Assembly: GCA_937898885.1 (NCBI GenBank)
Contig: CALDKD010000036.1
Location: 15,953-79,952 of the forward strand
Source: an uncultured Bacteroidales bacterium
GTDB lineage: Bacteria > Bacteroidota > Bacteroidia > Bacteroidales > Bacteroidaceae
Length of the DNA: 64,000 bases
Direction of reading: 5' to 3'
Shown: positions 47,897 to 56,797 of the stretch, in pieces
Layout of the letters: each line of letters begins with the position of its first letter
Position numbering within the stretch: position 1 is the first letter of the stretch
The notes under the pieces: generated by a model
Database searches by the model: none
The model's input: the letters and a program-made list of their open reading frames with translations, nothing else
Told to the model about the DNA's origin: nothing
Program-made: the position numbers and the translations under genes

Positions 47897-48069
47897 GAGC
47901 AGGCAGAGACTGCTCTGGGGCGTCTCTCGGAGAAACCGTTAAGCGAGTAGGAACGAAATGCGTTAGGAAACGCGGTTGTTTGAGCGTCAGCGAGTTCCGC
48001 GTTTTAACATTTCGCTCCGTAGGGAGTAGGCTTCGTAGAGCCTAGCCCCAGAACAGCCTCTGCCTGCGG
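47897..48069. repeat. Large nested inverted repeat
   Basis: GCAGGCAGAGACTGCTCTGGGG (47899-47920) pairs with CCCCAGAACAGCCTCTGCCTGC (48046-48067) at 20 of 22 bases. Inside it GGAACGAAATG (47950-47960) pairs with CATTTCGCTCC (48008-48018), and AACGCGG (47969-47975) with CCGCGTT (47997-48003). The whole can fold as one long hairpin. No open frame fits. It could be a structured RNA, a miniature element or a relic of one. Confidence 0.65.
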
Positions 48070-48160
48070 TCTTTGTTGCAACGTCCTCTGCCTGCGGTCT
48101 TTGTTGCAACGTCCTCTGACTGCGGTCTTCGTAGCAATATCCTCTGATTGCAGTCTTGCC
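48057..48160. repeat. 28-bp tandem repeat, about 3.7 units
   Basis: Units at 48057, 48085 (identical), 48113 (diverged) and 48141 (partial) follow CCTCTGCCTGCGGTCT plus TTGTTGCAACGT. There are no spacers and 28 is not a multiple of three, so it is neither a CRISPR nor a coding repeat. It starts inside the right arm of the inverted repeat and ends 12 bases before the proC stop. Confidence 0.88.
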
Positions 48161-48172
48161 GTCTCGTGTGCC

Positions 48173-48958
48173 TTACTTCATTCCCGTCTTGAAAGCCTTG
48201 ATGATGGCGGAGTTCAGGCCGGAGTGGTCCATCTCGTTGAGCCCTTTGATGGTGTAGCCGCCAGGGGTGGTCACGCGGTCTATCGCAGCCTCCGGGTTCT
48301 CGCCGGTGCCTTGCAGAAGGGCTACGGCTCCGAGCATTGTCTGCATTGCAACCTCCTTGGCATCGTTTGGATAGAAGCCCATCTCCACACCGGCCTCGGT
48401 CTGCGCACGGATTATGCGCATTATGTAGGCCAGGCCGCACGAGGCCATCAGCATACCGGAGTGGGTGAGTTTCTCATCGCATACCTTCGCGCTGCCAACG
48501 TACTCAAACAGAGACTTTACCTTGGCGATGATGTCCTGTGGAACATTCTGGTCTGGCGCTATGAATGTCATACTGGCCCGGAACTCTGCGGCAATGTTGG
48601 GAATGACATAGAACAAATGCGGCATCTGGCTTCCCTCAAGCGTCTGCCTCAGCTGGTCAAGCGAGACACCTGCCGCTATTGATATGAGAATGGTGTCTTT
48701 GGAGAGGCAGTGCCTTATCTCGCTGACTACTCCGCATACCTGCCAGGGCTTTACCACCATTACTATTATGTCAGCCCCGCTCGCGGCCTCAGCATTCTCT
48801 GTGCTGGTGCTCAACTTTGGATATTCTGCCTTGAATGCGGCTAACCTCTCTGTATTAAGATCTGCAACAGTGATGCTTGCGTCTAAATTGCTCTTGCACC
48901 AACCCTTAACCAAGGCACCTCCCATATTGCCGGTGCCGATAACCGTTATTTTGCTCAT
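48173..48958 (-). CDS. proC: Pyrroline-5-carboxylate reductase
   Basis: A 261-residue cytoplasmic enzyme for the last step of proline synthesis. I start at the ATG of 48956-48958 (MSKITVIGTGNMGGALVKGW), since the extension upstream adds only a poor leader. The NAD(P) motif GTGNMG is at the N-terminus. Later come ADIIVMVVKPWQV, ISIAAGVSLDQL, FYVIPNIAAEFRASMTF and, in the dimer domain, MLMASCGLAYIMRIIRAQ and RVTTPGGYTIKGLNEMD. It is divergent from the GNAT-like gene. Confidence 0.94.
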   Translation of the reverse strand: MSKITVIGTGNMGGALVKGWCKSNLDASITVADLNTERLAAFKAEYPKLSTSTENAEAASGADIIVMVVKPWQVCGVVSEIRHCLSKDTILISIAAGVSLDQLRQTLEGSQMPHLFYVIPNIAAEFRASMTFIAPDQNVPQDIIAKVKSLFEYVGSAKVCDEKLTHSGMLMASCGLAYIMRIIRAQTEAGVEMGFYPNDAKEVAMQTMLGAVALLQGTGENPEAAIDRVTTPGGYTIKGLNEMDHSGLNSAIIKAFKTGMK

Positions 48959-48985
48959 AATTGTTCGATGTTTGCGCAAAATTAG

Positions 48986-48993
48986 TAACTTCG
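48986..48993 (+). promoter_or_regulatory. Probable promoter of the GNAT/acyl-ligase run
   Basis: TAACTTCG, one base from TAnnTTTG, lies 18 bases before the start at 49012 in the 53-base gap between divergent genes. TTG at 48961-48963 is 22 bases upstream. Confidence 0.45.
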
Positions 48994-49011
48994 CACAAAT
49001 TTTGCTAATAA

Positions 49012-50133
49012 ATGGTCACTATTGTAGAAGTTAAGACCGGACGGCAATTAAGACAGTTCATTACCTATCCGGAAAAATTATACAAAGATTGTCCGCAATG
49101 GGTTCCGCCCCTTATGGGTGATGAATACGATACGCTCAGCAAGAAGAACTCTGCTCTGGAATATTGCGAGTTCATTCTTTTCCTGGCTCTCGATGAGAAG
49201 AAGCAGATTGCAGGCCGTGTGGCAGGCATCATCAATAACAAGGCCAATGAAAGATGGAACGAGAGAAACGTCCGCTTCGGATGGATTGATTTCATAAATG
49301 ACATAGAGGTTGTACGCGCGCTTGTGGGTGCCGTTGAGGATTGGGGCCTCAAGAAGGGTATGACCAAGATAAAAGGTCCTCTGGGCTTCACCGACTTTGA
49401 CAAGGAGGGAATGCTGGTTGAGGGCTATGAGCATCTCTCGCCATTCACCTGCATTTACAATTATCCGTATTATAATGATCTGCTAGGGCAGCTTGGATTC
49501 ACCAAGGATGCCGACTGGACTCAGAAAGTGCTTGAGATACCATCTGAGCTCCCGCCTATGATGCAGTATGCGCGTCTTGTTGAGGAACGATACGGGATTC
49601 ACGCCGTAACAGGACTGTCTATGAAGGAGATGTGCAAGCGCTATGGTATGAAATCATTCCACCTTATCAACGAGTCGTTCGCACAGCTTTATGAGTATGC
49701 GCCATTCTCTGACGAGCAGATAAGGCGTTATCTGCAGACATACGTGCCAATTCTTGACCCGGACTTTGTGTGTATGCTGGTTGATGCTGATGACAATGTG
49801 GTAGGCTTCGGATTCTGCGTTCCTACGCTCTCAATGGCTGTAAAGAAGTCAAGAGGCCGCCTGTTCCCGTTCGGAATACTGCGTGTGCTCAAGGCTCTCA
49901 GGAAAAACGATACCCTTGAGGCTCTTGTGGTTGGCATCAAGCCCGAGTATCAGGGCAGGGGAGCAAGCGTGCTTTTGCTTGAGTATCTGCATAAGAATTG
50001 CATCAAGCGTGGAATCAGGCAGATGATAATGAACCCGCAGCTGGAGAACAACGTAAAGGTTCAGACTATGTTCGGCGGTCTGTACGAGACTCACGATTTT
50101 ATGCGCCGCCGCAGTTATACAAAAGATTTATAA
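49012..50133 (+). CDS. GNAT-fold acyltransferase-like protein
   Basis: A 373-residue soluble protein. The N-terminal part has YPEKLYKDCPQWVPPLMGDE, then the middle part IKGPLGFTDFDKEGMLVEGY and HLSPFTCIYNYPYYNDLLGQ. The C-terminal part looks like a GNAT acetyl-CoA site (ALVVGIKPEYQGRGASVLLLEYLH). This long family is common in Bacteroidota and has no proven reaction. It is followed after 24 bases by an acyl-AMP ligase and an acyl carrier protein, which suggests that it transfers an acyl group from that carrier protein. Confidence 0.75.
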   Translation: MVTIVEVKTGRQLRQFITYPEKLYKDCPQWVPPLMGDEYDTLSKKNSALEYCEFILFLALDEKKQIAGRVAGIINNKANERWNERNVRFGWIDFINDIEVVRALVGAVEDWGLKKGMTKIKGPLGFTDFDKEGMLVEGYEHLSPFTCIYNYPYYNDLLGQLGFTKDADWTQKVLEIPSELPPMMQYARLVEERYGIHAVTGLSMKEMCKRYGMKSFHLINESFAQLYEYAPFSDEQIRRYLQTYVPILDPDFVCMLVDADDNVVGFGFCVPTLSMAVKKSRGRLFPFGILRVLKALRKNDTLEALVVGIKPEYQGRGASVLLLEYLHKNCIKRGIRQMIMNPQLENNVKVQTMFGGLYETHDFMRRRSYTKDL

Positions 50134-50157
50134 GCAAATAACAAAATAATTTCAGAT

Positions 50158-51654
50158 ATGGGAAACTATTTTTTTGATATGATTCCGGCTGCCGAGAAAG
50201 AGCAGCTCAACTACATTCCTACGGTTCCGGAGTTTCTTACCTGGATTGAGAGTCAGTATGCCGACAGGCCAGCTCTGTCAGATACAGTCGTTACATATAC
50301 TTATAAGGAGATGTGTGAGCGTATCGCACGCCGCCGCACTGTAATCGCGGGACTTGGGCTGAAGAGAGGTGCCAAGATCGCGATATTTGAGCGCAACAGC
50401 ATCGATGCCGTGGAGATGTTCCTTGCAGTGGCATCATCGGGAATGGTTGCCATCAACTTACCATCAGCGCTCCCTGAGCCTGCGATAGTGGGAAGTTGCC
50501 GTCGCTTTGACGTTGAGGCGATATTCGTGCGCGATGAGCTCAAGCCTTTGTGCGGTCAGCTTGAGGGTCTTGGCGTTAAGGTGCTTGCATCTACCTCAAT
50601 GGCCGATACAGCAACCCCTGTAACTCCTGTTGACAAAGAGGAGATTGCCGCCATATTCTTTACCGGTGGCACTACCGGAGCGCCAAAGGGCGCGATGCTG
50701 CCTCACCGCTCGCTTATGCGAGGCTCATTCAACGGCTCATTTATGCCTGGCAGCGTGCTTTGCGGCCACAGATACATTGGCATGCTGCCGCTGAGCCACG
50801 TGTTCGGTATGATCCGCAGTACTATGTCTGTCCTCTATACCGGAGCCCTTTGGTTCTCTTGCGAGGATATGAAGGCAACAATAGGCAAGCTGCCTGTAAT
50901 CAAGCCTACCTGTCTGGTTCTGGTTCCCGGTATCTGCGATATCCTGAACGGACTCACAAAACTGTATGGACCTCAGTTCCTGGGCGGTCAGCTCAAGACA
51001 ATCATATCAGGCGCCGCAAATGTTCCGCCACGTCTCATCAGCGAGTTTGACAAGATGGGCATTGCCCTTCTGGGTGGCTATGGAATGACAGAGGGAGCCA
51101 ACTTCACATCCGGCAACGGTGATGTCAAGACTCATCCCACATCAGTTGGAAAGGTTTATCCGGAGCAGGAGACCAAGATTGTGGATGGCGAGCTTTGGAT
51201 TAAGGGTGACAATGTATTTACCGGTTACTATAAGGACGAGGCGAACACCGCAGCGGCCTTGATGCCAGACGGATGGCTCCGTACCGGTGACCTTGCCCGC
51301 TTTGATGAGGACGGATTCCTTTATATAGTAGGCCGTATAAAGAACCTGATCATTCTGGCCAACGGAGAGAATGTAAGTCCGGAGGAGATTGAGGAGCCGT
51401 TCTATGCAAGTCCTTTCGTAAAGGACGCTTTGGTAAAGGAGGGCGACATAGACGGCACACCTTGCATCACCATTGAGATTCTGCCGCAGGCACAGGCATT
51501 CGCAGGAAAGTCTGACGAGGAGATCGAGGCCTTTATGAGGAATCTTGTGGATGAGGTAAACAAGACGCTGCCTACCACACACCGCATCAGCAAGATGAGC
51601 GTACGCAAGGAGGATTTCAAGCGTACCGGCAGTATGAAGGTTGCCAGAGTATGA
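50158..51654 (+). CDS. AMP-dependent acyl-CoA/acyl-ACP synthetase
   Basis: A 498-residue adenylate-forming enzyme. The motifs are FFTGGTTGAPKGAMLPHRSL (P-loop), GGYGMTEGANFTSGNG, GWLRTGDLARFDEDGFLYIV and the C-terminal VGRIKNLIILANGENVSPEE. The final lysine is in FKRTGSMKVAR. It activates a carboxylic acid as acyl-AMP and passes it to CoA or to a carrier protein. The acyl carrier protein gene 36 bases downstream makes ACP a plausible acceptor. The acid is unknown. Confidence 0.88.
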   Translation: MGNYFFDMIPAAEKEQLNYIPTVPEFLTWIESQYADRPALSDTVVTYTYKEMCERIARRRTVIAGLGLKRGAKIAIFERNSIDAVEMFLAVASSGMVAINLPSALPEPAIVGSCRRFDVEAIFVRDELKPLCGQLEGLGVKVLASTSMADTATPVTPVDKEEIAAIFFTGGTTGAPKGAMLPHRSLMRGSFNGSFMPGSVLCGHRYIGMLPLSHVFGMIRSTMSVLYTGALWFSCEDMKATIGKLPVIKPTCLVLVPGICDILNGLTKLYGPQFLGGQLKTIISGAANVPPRLISEFDKMGIALLGGYGMTEGANFTSGNGDVKTHPTSVGKVYPEQETKIVDGELWIKGDNVFTGYYKDEANTAAALMPDGWLRTGDLARFDEDGFLYIVGRIKNLIILANGENVSPEEIEEPFYASPFVKDALVKEGDIDGTPCITIEILPQAQAFAGKSDEEIEAFMRNLVDEVNKTLPTTHRISKMSVRKEDFKRTGSMKVARV

Positions 51655-51690
51655 TTTTGACACGGCACTGACCGTATAAATAAGGAGAAA

Positions 51691-51933
51691 ATGACAAGAG
51701 AAGAGGTTTTTGATTCCCTGAAAGAGGTTATCAAGGTAGTACGTCCTAATATGGACCTGGGTAACGTGAGCTATGATACAAAGCTCGTTGAGGATCTGGC
51801 ATTGGACTCACTCTCAATGATGCTGACCGCAATGGCAATTGAAAACAAGCTCGGTATCAGGTTTGATATGCAGCATACATTCAAGACAGTAGGCGATGTC
51901 TGCGATATAGCACTTGAACTGTTGGGAAAGTAA
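51691..51933 (+). CDS. Acyl carrier protein
   Basis: An 80-residue acidic helical protein. Ser40 in LALDSLSMMLTAMAIENKLG is the 4'-phosphopantetheine site. The length and four-helix pattern are standard. It is not next to fab genes but between an acyl-AMP ligase and the DUF39 gene, so it is likely a dedicated carrier and not the housekeeping AcpP. Confidence 0.88.
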   Translation: MTREEVFDSLKEVIKVVRPNMDLGNVSYDTKLVEDLALDSLSMMLTAMAIENKLGIRFDMQHTFKTVGDVCDIALELLGK

Positions 51934-51944
51934 TTTTATAGAAA

Positions 51945-53087
51945 ATGGCAAAGACATACGAGGAGATAAACGAGAAAATCCGCAAGGGCAAGGCTGTGGT
52001 GCTGACAGCCGAGGAGGTGTCTGAGATGGCCCGCACGATGTCGCCCAAGGAGATTCTTGACAAGGTGGATGTGGTAACGACTGCCACATTCGGAGCTATG
52101 TGCTCCAGTGGCGCGTTTTTGAATTTCGGTCACGCTAACCCGCCAATCCGTATGGAGCGGATTGAGTTGAATGGCGTGCCGGTAAGTGGAGGTCTTGCGG
52201 CCGTTGATACCTTCGTTGGAGCTACTGACTGCAATGTGCAGAATCCCAAGTACGGTGGCGCGCATATAATTGAGGACCTTATCGCAGGAAAGGAAGTAGT
52301 GCTTGAGGCCTGGGGCAAGGGCACTGACTGCTATCCGCGCAAGCATATCAAGACCAAGATATCGCTCGATACTATCAATGAGGCTATCCTGTGCAATCCA
52401 AGAAACGCATATCAGAACTACAATGTGGCCGTGAATACCTCAGACCGCATACTCTATACTTATATGGGCACCTTGCTGCCGCATCTCAGGAATGCATCAT
52501 ACAGCTCAGCAGGTGAGTTGTCACCTCTGCTGAATGATCCTGACTGCCGCACAATAGGTCTTGGCACGCACATCTTCCTGTGTGGCGCTCCCGGATATGT
52601 GGTATGGAACGGCACGCAGTTCAACTGCTCAAAGCCTCTTAACGCCAATGGCGTGCCTATGGGCAACGCCCGCACTCTTGCCCTTATGGGTGAGATGCGC
52701 CAGATGAGCACAGAGTTCATGCGTGGAGCATACTTCGAGAAGTATGGCGTAACTATGTACGTTGGCGTAGGTGTTCCAATCCCTATTCTTGACGAGGATA
52801 TGGCTGCCCGCGTATCCATACGCAACAGCCAGATAGATACATTCATAGAGGATTATGGCGATGAGTGCAAGCTGATAGGCCAGGTCAACTATGAGCAGCT
52901 TCGCAGTGGCGAGATTGAGTTCCGTGGAAAGAAGATTCACACGGCACCCCTGTCCAGTCTGGCAAAGGCGCGTCAGATAGCCGCCATCCTGAAGCAGTGG
53001 ATAGAGAAAGGTGAGTTTGAGCTTACTGCTCCGGTACGTCCCATGCCTGCAGGCACCAGCCTGAAAGGTCTGAAGGAGAATATGTAA
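51945..53087 (+). CDS. DUF39 homocysteine biosynthesis protein (L-aspartate semialdehyde sulfurtransferase)
   Basis: A 380-residue COG1900 protein. Conserved blocks are TATFGAMCSSGAFLNFGHANPP, cited in part, NGVPVSGGLAAVDTFVGATD, the cysteine loop DCNVQNPKYGGAHIIEDL, LGTHIFLCGAPGYVVWNGTQ and YGVTMYVGVGVPIPILDEDM. In methanogens the homologue with its ferredoxin-like partner makes homocysteine from aspartate semialdehyde and sulfide. The partner gene follows 19 bases downstream, so the same reaction is likely here. Confidence 0.85.
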   Translation: MAKTYEEINEKIRKGKAVVLTAEEVSEMARTMSPKEILDKVDVVTTATFGAMCSSGAFLNFGHANPPIRMERIELNGVPVSGGLAAVDTFVGATDCNVQNPKYGGAHIIEDLIAGKEVVLEAWGKGTDCYPRKHIKTKISLDTINEAILCNPRNAYQNYNVAVNTSDRILYTYMGTLLPHLRNASYSSAGELSPLLNDPDCRTIGLGTHIFLCGAPGYVVWNGTQFNCSKPLNANGVPMGNARTLALMGEMRQMSTEFMRGAYFEKYGVTMYVGVGVPIPILDEDMAARVSIRNSQIDTFIEDYGDECKLIGQVNYEQLRSGEIEFRGKKIHTAPLSSLAKARQIAAILKQWIEKGEFELTAPVRPMPAGTSLKGLKENM

Positions 53088-53106
53088 TCAGTCAATTTGA
53101 GTAGCT

Positions 53107-53517
53107 ATGGTAAAGAAAGTTGTTGTGACATTTACTGAAGGCTCAGCCGGTCGTTCACTCACATACGAGCTGATAAAGAAGTACGACATTATGGTCAGCA
53201 TCATCAAGGCTGACATTGATGCCGGACGTAATGGAAAACTGGTGCTTGAGCTGGATGCAGACGAGAGTCATATCCGTCAGGCCATTGATTATATGGAGAA
53301 GAGCGGAGTGGAGGTTAGTCCGCTGGAGAGCAAGATTAAGTACGATGGCTCACGTTGCATCAGTTGCGGAGCCTGCACATCGTCTTGCCTGTCGGGTGCC
53401 CTGTCCATTCAGGCTCCGGACTGGAAAATAGTGTTCCAGCCTGACAAGTGCATTGTCTGCAAACTTTGTGTAACCGCTTGTCCGCTCAAGTTGTTCACCA
53501 CTGAGTTCGCTGATTGA
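53107..53517 (+). CDS. NIL/4Fe-4S protein, partner of the DUF39 sulfurtransferase
   Basis: A 136-residue protein. Residues 1-75 form a NIL domain (VVVTFTEGSAGRSLTYELIK), the ligand-binding fold also found in MetN. Then come two 4Fe-4S motifs: CISCGACTSSC (Cys84, 87, 90, 94) and CIVCKLCVTAC (Cys115, 118, 121, 125). In the archaeal homocysteine pathway this protein is the electron-carrying subunit of the DUF39 enzyme. The NIL domain may sense methionine. Confidence 0.88.
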   Translation: MVKKVVVTFTEGSAGRSLTYELIKKYDIMVSIIKADIDAGRNGKLVLELDADESHIRQAIDYMEKSGVEVSPLESKIKYDGSRCISCGACTSSCLSGALSIQAPDWKIVFQPDKCIVCKLCVTACPLKLFTTEFAD

Positions 53518-53522
53518 GCGGT

Positions 53523-54275
53523 ATGGAGTATAAGGAACGCCGGTATCGCGGTCAGCTCACCGCCGAGGGGCGTAGAGCATTCTGCGTCAAGTTCCTTGAG
53601 TCCGATTTATGGATAGGAGTCGATAGAGGCTCCTATTCGTCTTCTATGCAGGACGATGCCCTGGCGTGGACGGTTGAGCTCCGCCGGCAGATGGACGCTC
53701 ATATCCTGCTGGAGCCAGATTTCAAGAGCTCGCTTGTTCCATACGATGTGGCTCCGTACGCACCGGAGACGATGCTTCATATGAGCGCCGTATCGCACCG
53801 TACAGGCATTGGCCCTATGAGCGCAGTGGCCGGAGCGTTCGCCGAATATGTCGCAGTCCGTTTGAAGAGCAAATATGGCTGCACTGAGGTGATTGTTGAG
53901 AACGGTGGCGACATTTATGCCCAAAGCGCGTGTGATATGGATGTGGCGGTCTTCGCCGGCCAGTCTCCATTGTCAGACAAGGTAGGGCTTCACATTCCCT
54001 CCGGCGAGTTTCCGCTTGGCATCTGCACCTCAAGCGGCACTGTGGGGCCATCGCTGAGCTTTGGCCGTGCCGATGCCGTGATGATTATATGTAAGGATGT
54101 GATGCTGGCCGACAGCTATGCCACCGCATTCGCCAACCGCATAAAGAGGGTGGAGGACCTTCAGCCTGTTATTGATCTGATTTCTCTTCACGATGACATA
54201 TTGGCCGCAATAGCCATCAAGGATGACCGTATGGCCTTGTGCGGACAATATGAGCTCAGACTGTTTAATAAATAG
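53523..54275 (+). CDS. UPF0280 (ApbE-like) protein linked to homocysteine synthesis
   Basis: A 250-residue protein from the ATG at 53523; a TTG start at 53514 overlapping the previous stop is possible. Family features are MEYKERRYRGQLTAEGRRAF, LWIGVDRGSY, ETMLHMSAVSHRTGIGPMSA, VAGAFAEYVAVRLKSKYG and VIVENGGDIYA, then GICTSSGTVGPSLSFGRADA. UPF0280 proteins resemble ApbE flavin transferases. In methanogens one of them (COG2122) works in the same sulfide-dependent homocysteine route as the two preceding proteins, and the order here agrees with that. Confidence 0.83.
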   Translation: MEYKERRYRGQLTAEGRRAFCVKFLESDLWIGVDRGSYSSSMQDDALAWTVELRRQMDAHILLEPDFKSSLVPYDVAPYAPETMLHMSAVSHRTGIGPMSAVAGAFAEYVAVRLKSKYGCTEVIVENGGDIYAQSACDMDVAVFAGQSPLSDKVGLHIPSGEFPLGICTSSGTVGPSLSFGRADAVMIICKDVMLADSYATAFANRIKRVEDLQPVIDLISLHDDILAAIAIKDDRMALCGQYELRLFNK

Positions 54276-54308
54276 ACGATAGTTTACTGCTACATAGCTT
54301 ATTAAGAT

Positions 54309-55202
54309 ATGAAACTGAAATATTGCATAAGGTCAATGAGGCTGCGCACACTGCCTCTCTCGCTGGCCGGCATCATAATGGGCATATTCATTGCCGTCTC
54401 ATATACACAGGTTGACTGGAGGGTTATCCTGTTTCTTGCGCTTACAACCATATCGCTTCAGATATTGAGCAATCTGTCCAATGAGCTTGGCGATACTCTT
54501 CACGGTACCGACAGCGCTGATGAGCGTCAGGGAATGCACTATTCGCTTATGGACGGCGGTCTTACCATTCCGGAAATGAAAAAGCTTATTGCGGGCTCTG
54601 CAATAGCAAGCGCTGTTTTCGGAGCGCTGATGATATGGTTCTCGTTCGGCACTCTTCTCAGCCTGCCAGCCATAGCCTTCCTTATTCTTGGCGTAATGGC
54701 ATTGTGGGCGGCCATGCACTATACTCTTGGCAATAACCCATACGGTTACCGCGGGCTTGGCGATATCTCGGTATTCATCTTCTTTGGCGTTGCCACTGTG
54801 CTTGGCGGATACATTCTTTGCGCGCATCAGGTTTATTCCTGGGCAGTGCTGCTGCCAACAGCCGCCATAGGTTTTTTCAGCGTAGGTGTCCTGAATGTGA
54901 ACAACATACGCGATATGAAGACCGATGCCGCCACACGTACTACTGTGGCCATAAAGCTTGGCGGCACGAGGGCCCGTATATATCAGACCGTATTGATTGC
55001 CCTGGGATGGATCTGTATGCTGATATACACCATATTGAGCAATACATCCTGGCTTTATCTAATAACGTTGCCTTTGTTCGTGCTTCACCTGATTGGCGTG
55101 TGGAAGAGAAAGGACCGCGAGCTGGACAAAATGCTGCCGCTTCTGGTTATGTCCAGCTTTGCTTTCTCAATTCTTGCAGGTATCGGTTTCTGTGCTAATT
55201 AA
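54309..55202 (+). CDS. menA: 1,4-dihydroxy-2-naphthoate polyprenyltransferase
   Basis: A 297-residue inner-membrane UbiA-family enzyme with eight to nine segments that prenylates DHNA to make demethylmenaquinone. The first aspartate-rich motif is in NLSNELGDTLHGTDSADER, and the second is in NVNNIRDMKTDAATRTTVA. MRLRTLPLSLAGIIMG near the start is typical of MenA. No other men genes are in the window. It starts 33 bases after the UPF0280 gene. Confidence 0.92.
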   Translation: MKLKYCIRSMRLRTLPLSLAGIIMGIFIAVSYTQVDWRVILFLALTTISLQILSNLSNELGDTLHGTDSADERQGMHYSLMDGGLTIPEMKKLIAGSAIASAVFGALMIWFSFGTLLSLPAIAFLILGVMALWAAMHYTLGNNPYGYRGLGDISVFIFFGVATVLGGYILCAHQVYSWAVLLPTAAIGFFSVGVLNVNNIRDMKTDAATRTTVAIKLGGTRARIYQTVLIALGWICMLIYTILSNTSWLYLITLPLFVLHLIGVWKRKDRELDKMLPLLVMSSFAFSILAGIGFCAN

Positions 55203-55211
55203 TAGTCATTT

Positions 55212-56384
55212 ATGGTATATACAATAATCATAGTACTGGTCTTTCTGCTGGCTCCGGCCGGTGTCCTGGCTTTATGCCGCAAGTTCAAATGGCTTGGCAA
55301 GATTGGACCGGTACTTGTATTGTATGTACTGGGAATCATCATTGGCAATATCGGCCTGATTCCCGGGATATCGCTCCCTGAGCAGATGGCCGGCGTGCAG
55401 GATATCCTGAGCAGCGCCATGGTTCCCATTGCCATTCCCCTTATGTTGCTTGGCTGTACGTTCAAGCGCAGCGAGACCCGCAGCCAGCTGCTTGCGCTCA
55501 TTACCGGCATAGCGGCGGTAATCATCTCTGTGGCGGTTGGATATCTGCTGTTTGCCGATGGTATAGACTCAAGCCGAATGGCTGGCGACAGTGCCGCAAA
55601 GATAGGTGGCATGCTTACCGGAGTATATACGGGAGGCACCATCAACCTGGCGGCATTGAAGACTATGCTCGGTGTGTCAGACGAGACCTATCTGCTTCTG
55701 AATGGCTACGATATGGTTATCAGCTTTGTCTATCTGATGTTTCTGGTGGCGTTCGGCATCAGGATGTTCCGTGGGTTCCTGCGCAACGAGACATCGCACA
55801 ACGATACTGTTGATGGGGCAGGGCAGGCTAACCCGTACAAGGGTCTGGGCACCAAAAAAGGCATTGGCACGCTTTTCAAGCTGATTGGTATCACAGTCTT
55901 GATATGTGGTCTGGCATACTGCGCCACACTGCTTTTCCCGAATGCGCCGTTTATGACAATCTTCATTCTGGCGCTCACCACGCTCAGCATAGCGGCATCG
56001 TTCATACCAAGTCTGAGAACGCTTCCATATAGCTACGATGTTGGCATGTACTGCATCTATGTGTTCAGTATTGTGGTGGCATCAATGGCCAACCTTGGGA
56101 ATCTGGACTTCTCGGGTGGGGTAGGACTGCTTGGCTACCTGACACTGGTGATATTCGGATCACTTATACTGCAGGTGCTCTTCGCGTGGATTTTCCGCAT
56201 TGACTCAGACACTATGGTGGTCAGCTCCGTGGCGTTCGTGTGCTCACCGCCATTCGTTCCTATGATAGCGGCTGCCATGCGAAACAAGCGTGTGCTTGCC
56301 GCAGGTCTGGCAATCGGCATCGTAGGCTATGCGGCTGGCAATTACCTGGGGTACATCATTTATCGGGTTCTGACTGCTCTTTAG
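55212..56384 (+). CDS. DUF819 family membrane protein
   Basis: A 390-residue inner-membrane protein with about ten segments. Family features are KIGPVLVLYVLGIIIGNIGL, VPIAIPLMLLGCTFKR, GGMLTGVYTGGTINLAAL and, near the end, ISVAFVCSPPFVPMIAAA-type sequence. DUF819 proteins are predicted transporters of unknown cargo. It follows menA by 9 bases and may share its transcript. Confidence 0.85.
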   Translation: MVYTIIIVLVFLLAPAGVLALCRKFKWLGKIGPVLVLYVLGIIIGNIGLIPGISLPEQMAGVQDILSSAMVPIAIPLMLLGCTFKRSETRSQLLALITGIAAVIISVAVGYLLFADGIDSSRMAGDSAAKIGGMLTGVYTGGTINLAALKTMLGVSDETYLLLNGYDMVISFVYLMFLVAFGIRMFRGFLRNETSHNDTVDGAGQANPYKGLGTKKGIGTLFKLIGITVLICGLAYCATLLFPNAPFMTIFILALTTLSIAASFIPSLRTLPYSYDVGMYCIYVFSIVVASMANLGNLDFSGGVGLLGYLTLVIFGSLILQVLFAWIFRIDSDTMVVSSVAFVCSPPFVPMIAAAMRNKRVLAAGLAIGIVGYAAGNYLGYIIYRVLTAL

Positions 56385-56797
56385 CACGCCAGCTTTGGGA
56401 GTGAACTTCACTGTCAAAACAACTCCGGAATTGCCAGCATCCTCCGACTACTGATTCGCTGTGAAAACCGACTAAAGTAAGGCGTTAAGGTGGTAAGGTG
56501 GTAAGGTTAACTGAATGCTTAATTTAGTAAGCTATTACCTCCTGTATGCTTACAAATTCTATGAATGTGTAAGCGGTAATTTTGTCTCCGCAGATTTCGG
56601 AAAAATCACATCATACAAAAATCGGAAGTTCCGGACGCTCCTTTGTCGTGCCGGTGAATTTTTCCTGGAAGATGTTTTCTCATCCGTACTGTTTGAGGGC
56701 ATCGACCTGCCAGACTTAAGCCGCCTATACATATCTGTTTGTGTTTGTAATACGGCGATTCTTCCATTACTTTATGAATATATCAGTCATCACAACA
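56385..56797. other. 413-bp intergenic stretch with short repeats
   Basis: Holds the motif AACTCCGGAATTG (56421-56433, also found near 3798 and, inverted, at 47889) and CTACTGATTCG (56448-56458, also at 62781). It also holds the 9-bp tandem GGTAAGGTGGTAAGGT inside 56474-56508, repeated at 62821-62853. An open frame of 120 codons (56515-56877) overlaps the next gene and shows no convincing protein features. Confidence 0.6.

Noticed and set aside
48057..48160. CRISPR array
   Set aside because: The 28-bp units are directly joined with no spacers and no cas genes are nearby.
48101..48682. 193-codon plus-strand open frame
   Set aside because: It is antisense to proC and starts in the tandem repeat.
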